The notes under the pieces: generated by a model
What the model saw: the letters and a program-made list of their open reading frames with translations, nothing else
Database searches by the model: none
Told to the model about the DNA's origin: nothing
Made by a program: the position numbers and the translations under genes
Part shown: positions 61,811-64,000 of the stretch, one piece after another
Numbering within the stretch: position 1 is the first letter of the stretch
Layout: each line of letters opens with the position of its first letter
From: CAIWHR01 sp963816925
Lineage (GTDB): Bacteria; Pseudomonadota; Gammaproteobacteria; Burkholderiales; Casimicrobiaceae
Assembly: GCA_963816925.1 (NCBI GenBank)
Contig: CAWFMY010000007.1
Span: forward strand, 124,001-188,000
Direction of reading: 5' to 3'
DNA: 64,000 nucleotides

Positions 61811-63619
61811 ATGGCAAGAATTTCAAAACGGTTGGCATTGGCAATCTTTGGTTTGACGCTGACGCTTCCGGGCGTGGCGGCGGCGAATCCTGATCTCGAG
61901 AGGCTGATTGCCGATCCCAACAACTGGGCAATGCAGGCTGGGGACATGTACAACCAGCGTTACAGCCAGTTGTCGCAGATCAATGCGCAGAACGTGGGCA
62001 AGATGCAGGTTGCGTGGATGTTTTCCACCGGCGTGCTTCGCGGGCATGAAGGATCGCCGCTCGTGGTGAACGGCATGATGTATGTGCATACGCCATTTCC
62101 CAACAAGGTATTCGCCATCGATCTGGACACGCAAAAAATCAAGTGGCGCTACGAACCGAAGCAGGACGTCGCGGTGATCCCGCAAATGTGCTGCGACACC
62201 GTGTACCGGGGACTCGCCTACGCGGAAAACAAGATCTTCCTGCAGCAGGCCGACAGCACGCTGGTCGCACTCGACGCCACGACCGGTAAGGTGATCTGGT
62301 CGGTGAAAAACGGGGACCCGAAGGTTGGCGCGGTCAATACCAATGCCCCGCATGTCTTCAAGGACAAGGTGATCACCGGCATATCCGGCGGCGAGTGGGG
62401 CGTACGCGGTTTCATCAACGCCTACAACATCAACACGGGCAAACAGGTCTGGAAGGCCTACAGTGTCGGCCCGGATGCCGAGATGCTGATCGATCCCGAC
62501 AAGACGGTGACGTGGACGGACGGCGCCCTCAAACCGGTCGGCAAGGACTCTTCGCTGAAGACGTGGCGGGGAAACCAGTGGATGACCGGCGGCGGCACCA
62601 CCTGGGGCTGGTACAGCTATGACAAGGCGCTCAATCTGATGTACTACGGGACGGGCAATCCGTCGACGTGGAATCCGGCGCAACGGCCCGGCGACAACCG
62701 GTGGTCGATGACCATATTTGCGCGCGACGTCGACACTGGCATGGCCAAATGGGCGTTTCAGATGACGCCGTACGACGAGTGGGATTTCGACGGCATCAAC
62801 GAGATGATCCTGGCCGACATCAACGTCAAGGGCAAACCCACCAAGGCGCTGGTGCATTTCGACCGCAACGGCTTTGGCTATACGCTCGATCGCGCAACGG
62901 GGGCACTGCTGGTGGCCGAGAAGTTCGACCCGGCCGTCAACTGGGCGACCGGCGTCGATATGAAGACTGGCCGCCCTATGACGGTGGCCAAATTCTCGAC
63001 CGCCAGGAACGGTGCGGACGTCAATACCAAAGGTGTCTGCCCCGCGGCGCTTGGCTCCAAGGATCAGCAGCCGGCCGCCTTCAATCCCAAGAACGGCATG
63101 TTCTACGTCCCGACCAATCATGTCTGCATGGACTACGAACCGTTCAAGGTCGACTACGTTGCCGGGCAGCCGTACGTTGGGGCGACCTTGTCGATGTTTC
63201 CGGCACCCGGTGGCACCAATATGGGCAACTTCATCCTCTGGGACGCTGGGAACGGCAAGATCGTCCAGTCCAAGGACGAGAAGTTCTCCGTCTGGAGCGG
63301 CGCACTCGTGACCGCCGGCGGAATCGCGTGCTTCGGGACGCTGGAAGGCTATCTCAAGTGCGTCGACGCCAACGACATCAACAAGGAGCTGTTCAAGTTC
63401 AAAACTCCCTCGGGCATCATCGGCAACGTGTTCACCTATGTGCACAAGGGCAAGCAGTACATCGGCGTCTTCTCGGGCATCGGCGGCTGGGCCGGCATCG
63501 GCATGGCCGCAGGACTCGAGAAGGACCAGGACGGCCTGGGCGCGGTTGGCGGCTACAAGGAGCTCCGCGACTATACCGAGCTCGGCGGATCGCTCACAGT
63601 ATTCGCGCTACCCCAGTAG
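61811..63619 (+). CDS. xoxF: Lanthanide-dependent PQQ methanol/alcohol dehydrogenase, XoxF type
   Basis: A 602-residue periplasmic quinoprotein that oxidises methanol or other primary alcohols, using PQQ and a rare-earth ion. The signal peptide is LALAIFGLTLTLPGVAAA. The vicinal disulfide Cys127-Cys128 over PQQ lies in VIPQMCCDTVYRGLAYAE, and the PQQ-stacking segment is TGGGTTWGWYSYD. In TPYDEWDFDGINEM, Asp325 is the catalytic base and Asp327 is the extra aspartate that coordinates the lanthanide; calcium MxaF enzymes have Ala there. The tail GGWAGIGMAAGLEKDQDGLG is also typical of XoxF. ATG 61811 follows GGAGGA by four bases. A strong terminator follows, then the cytochrome gene. Confidence 0.95.
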   Translation: MARISKRLALAIFGLTLTLPGVAAANPDLERLIADPNNWAMQAGDMYNQRYSQLSQINAQNVGKMQVAWMFSTGVLRGHEGSPLVVNGMMYVHTPFPNKVFAIDLDTQKIKWRYEPKQDVAVIPQMCCDTVYRGLAYAENKIFLQQADSTLVALDATTGKVIWSVKNGDPKVGAVNTNAPHVFKDKVITGISGGEWGVRGFINAYNINTGKQVWKAYSVGPDAEMLIDPDKTVTWTDGALKPVGKDSSLKTWRGNQWMTGGGTTWGWYSYDKALNLMYYGTGNPSTWNPAQRPGDNRWSMTIFARDVDTGMAKWAFQMTPYDEWDFDGINEMILADINVKGKPTKALVHFDRNGFGYTLDRATGALLVAEKFDPAVNWATGVDMKTGRPMTVAKFSTARNGADVNTKGVCPAALGSKDQQPAAFNPKNGMFYVPTNHVCMDYEPFKVDYVAGQPYVGATLSMFPAPGGTNMGNFILWDAGNGKIVQSKDEKFSVWSGALVTAGGIACFGTLEGYLKCVDANDINKELFKFKTPSGIIGNVFTYVHKGKQYIGVFSGIGGWAGIGMAAGLEKDQDGLGAVGGYKELRDYTELGGSLTVFALPQ

Positions 63620-63640
63620 ACGCTGGATTGTCTTGAGCAG

Positions 63641-63675
63641 CGCCGGCGTGGCACGCGCCACGCCGGCGTTTTCTT
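63641..63675 (+). terminator. Rho-independent terminator after xoxF
   Basis: A perfect 12-bp stem, CGCCGGCGTGGC paired with GCCACGCCGGCG, encloses the four-base loop ACGC (63641-63668) and is followed by TTTTCTT. It begins 21 bp after the xoxF stop. It is the clearest intrinsic terminator in the window. It implies that the downstream cytochrome is transcribed separately or by read-through. Confidence 0.88.
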
Positions 63676-63756
63676 GTACTGAGCGGCGTATTGAACCTTG
63701 CGGCGCGAGCGGCACTCTGACGCATACTCCTTGTTGCCGCTGCCCCTTTGAAAACT

Positions 63757-64000
63757 ATGCGAAATTGCGCGACATGGCGGATGGCTGTTCTGGTGCTTTA
63801 CGGCAACGCTGATCGCACCTGGCACTTCCGCTGCCCAAGACAAGCCGCCGGCGGCGGAGAACTCCAAGCTGTACACCGTTGTGGATGGCTACAAAGTGGA
63901 CGCCAACACGATGAATGGTTTTCGCGCCTGGCGTGCGGGAGCATGCGATCGCTGCCACGGCGCCAATCAGGAGGGTCTGGTCGGGCCGGCACTCGTGGAA
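63757..64000 (+). pseudogene. c-type cytochrome of the methanol oxidation locus, 5' part, frameshifted
   Basis: The start of an exported cytochrome c, cut by the window edge. The leader MRNCATWRMAVLVL (ATG 63757) reads in one frame. The rest, TATLIAPGTSAAQDKPPA, is in the next frame, so an indel lies near 63797-63801. The mature part continues KLYTVVDGYKVDANTMNGFR, then the heme site GACDRCHGANQEGLVGPAL (C-x-x-C-H). The sequence resembles the cytochromes found beside XoxF/PQQ alcohol dehydrogenases, which accept their electrons. The axial methionine is beyond the edge. The homology is solid; a symbol such as xoxG is not justified by a fragment. Confidence 0.72.

Overview
The window is a gene-dense, very GC-rich stretch of a bacterial chromosome. 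I judge it to come from a betaproteobacterium, perhaps a Burkholderiales or related lineage known mainly from metagenomes. Pointers are the surE-pcm-nlpD-rpoS order, an alanine-type aminotransferase-hom-thrC operon, a DUF1631 protein, HrpA, an MoxR/DUF58/TgpA cluster, an IPTL-CTERM-like surface protein, and -10 boxes of the form TANAAT followed by GC-rich sequence. I found no rRNA or tRNA gene, CRISPR array, insertion sequence or prophage gene.

Layout. 0-3.3 kb: the tail of a tartrate/D-malate-type dehydrogenase, and a convergent TPR-SPINDLY glycosyltransferase fused to a GT2-like domain but broken by a frameshift. 3.4-6.5 kb: pntAB transhydrogenase. 6.5-14.4 kb: two tandem secreted paralogues of unknown function, a CaiB-type CoA transferase, a giant CPBP-type membrane protein and a convergent peptide-type binding protein. 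14.5-26.7 kb: hrpA, DUF1631, a MoaB/CinA-domain protein, an EI24 membrane protein, a lipoprotein, a MaoC hydratase, a 118-bp direct repeat, pyrD and mltB. 26.7-35 kb: pgi, ppc, and surE-pcm-nlpD-rpoS. 35-39.1 kb: leftward moxR-DUF58-tgpA. 39.3-46.6 kb: a histone-deacetylase-fold protein, a GNAT acetyltransferase, an IPTL-CTERM-like protein, a Rieske-like protein, a GAF/HD-GYP protein and a two-gene ABC exporter. 46.7-52 kb: a putative HExxxH protein, a TonB-like proline-rich protein, methyltransferase, STAS-like and MaoC genes, and a Mth938-fold protein. 52-57.6 kb: aminotransferase-hom-thrC and a legumain-like (C13) membrane protein. 57.6-60.3 kb: a NitT/TauT-type ABC transporter. 60.3-64 kb: a methanol/alcohol oxidation locus with a divergent metallo-hydrolase-fold protein, a XoxF-type PQQ dehydrogenase with the lanthanide aspartate, and the start of a c-type cytochrome.

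The genes suggest an aerobic, metabolically flexible heterotroph with periplasmic alcohol oxidation, a stationary-phase (RpoS) programme, c-di-GMP turnover and threonine synthesis. A striking property of the sequence is the number of frame breaks in genes that should be intact: SPINDLY, DUF1631, EI24, pyrD, pcm, nlpD twice, a methyltransferase, the aminotransferase, the C13 protein, the NitT binding protein about ten times, its permease three times, and the cytochrome. Protein similarity continues on both sides of each break, so most are more likely sequencing or assembly errors than real decay. Such genes are typed here as pseudogenes, but should be read as frame-disrupted in this sequence.
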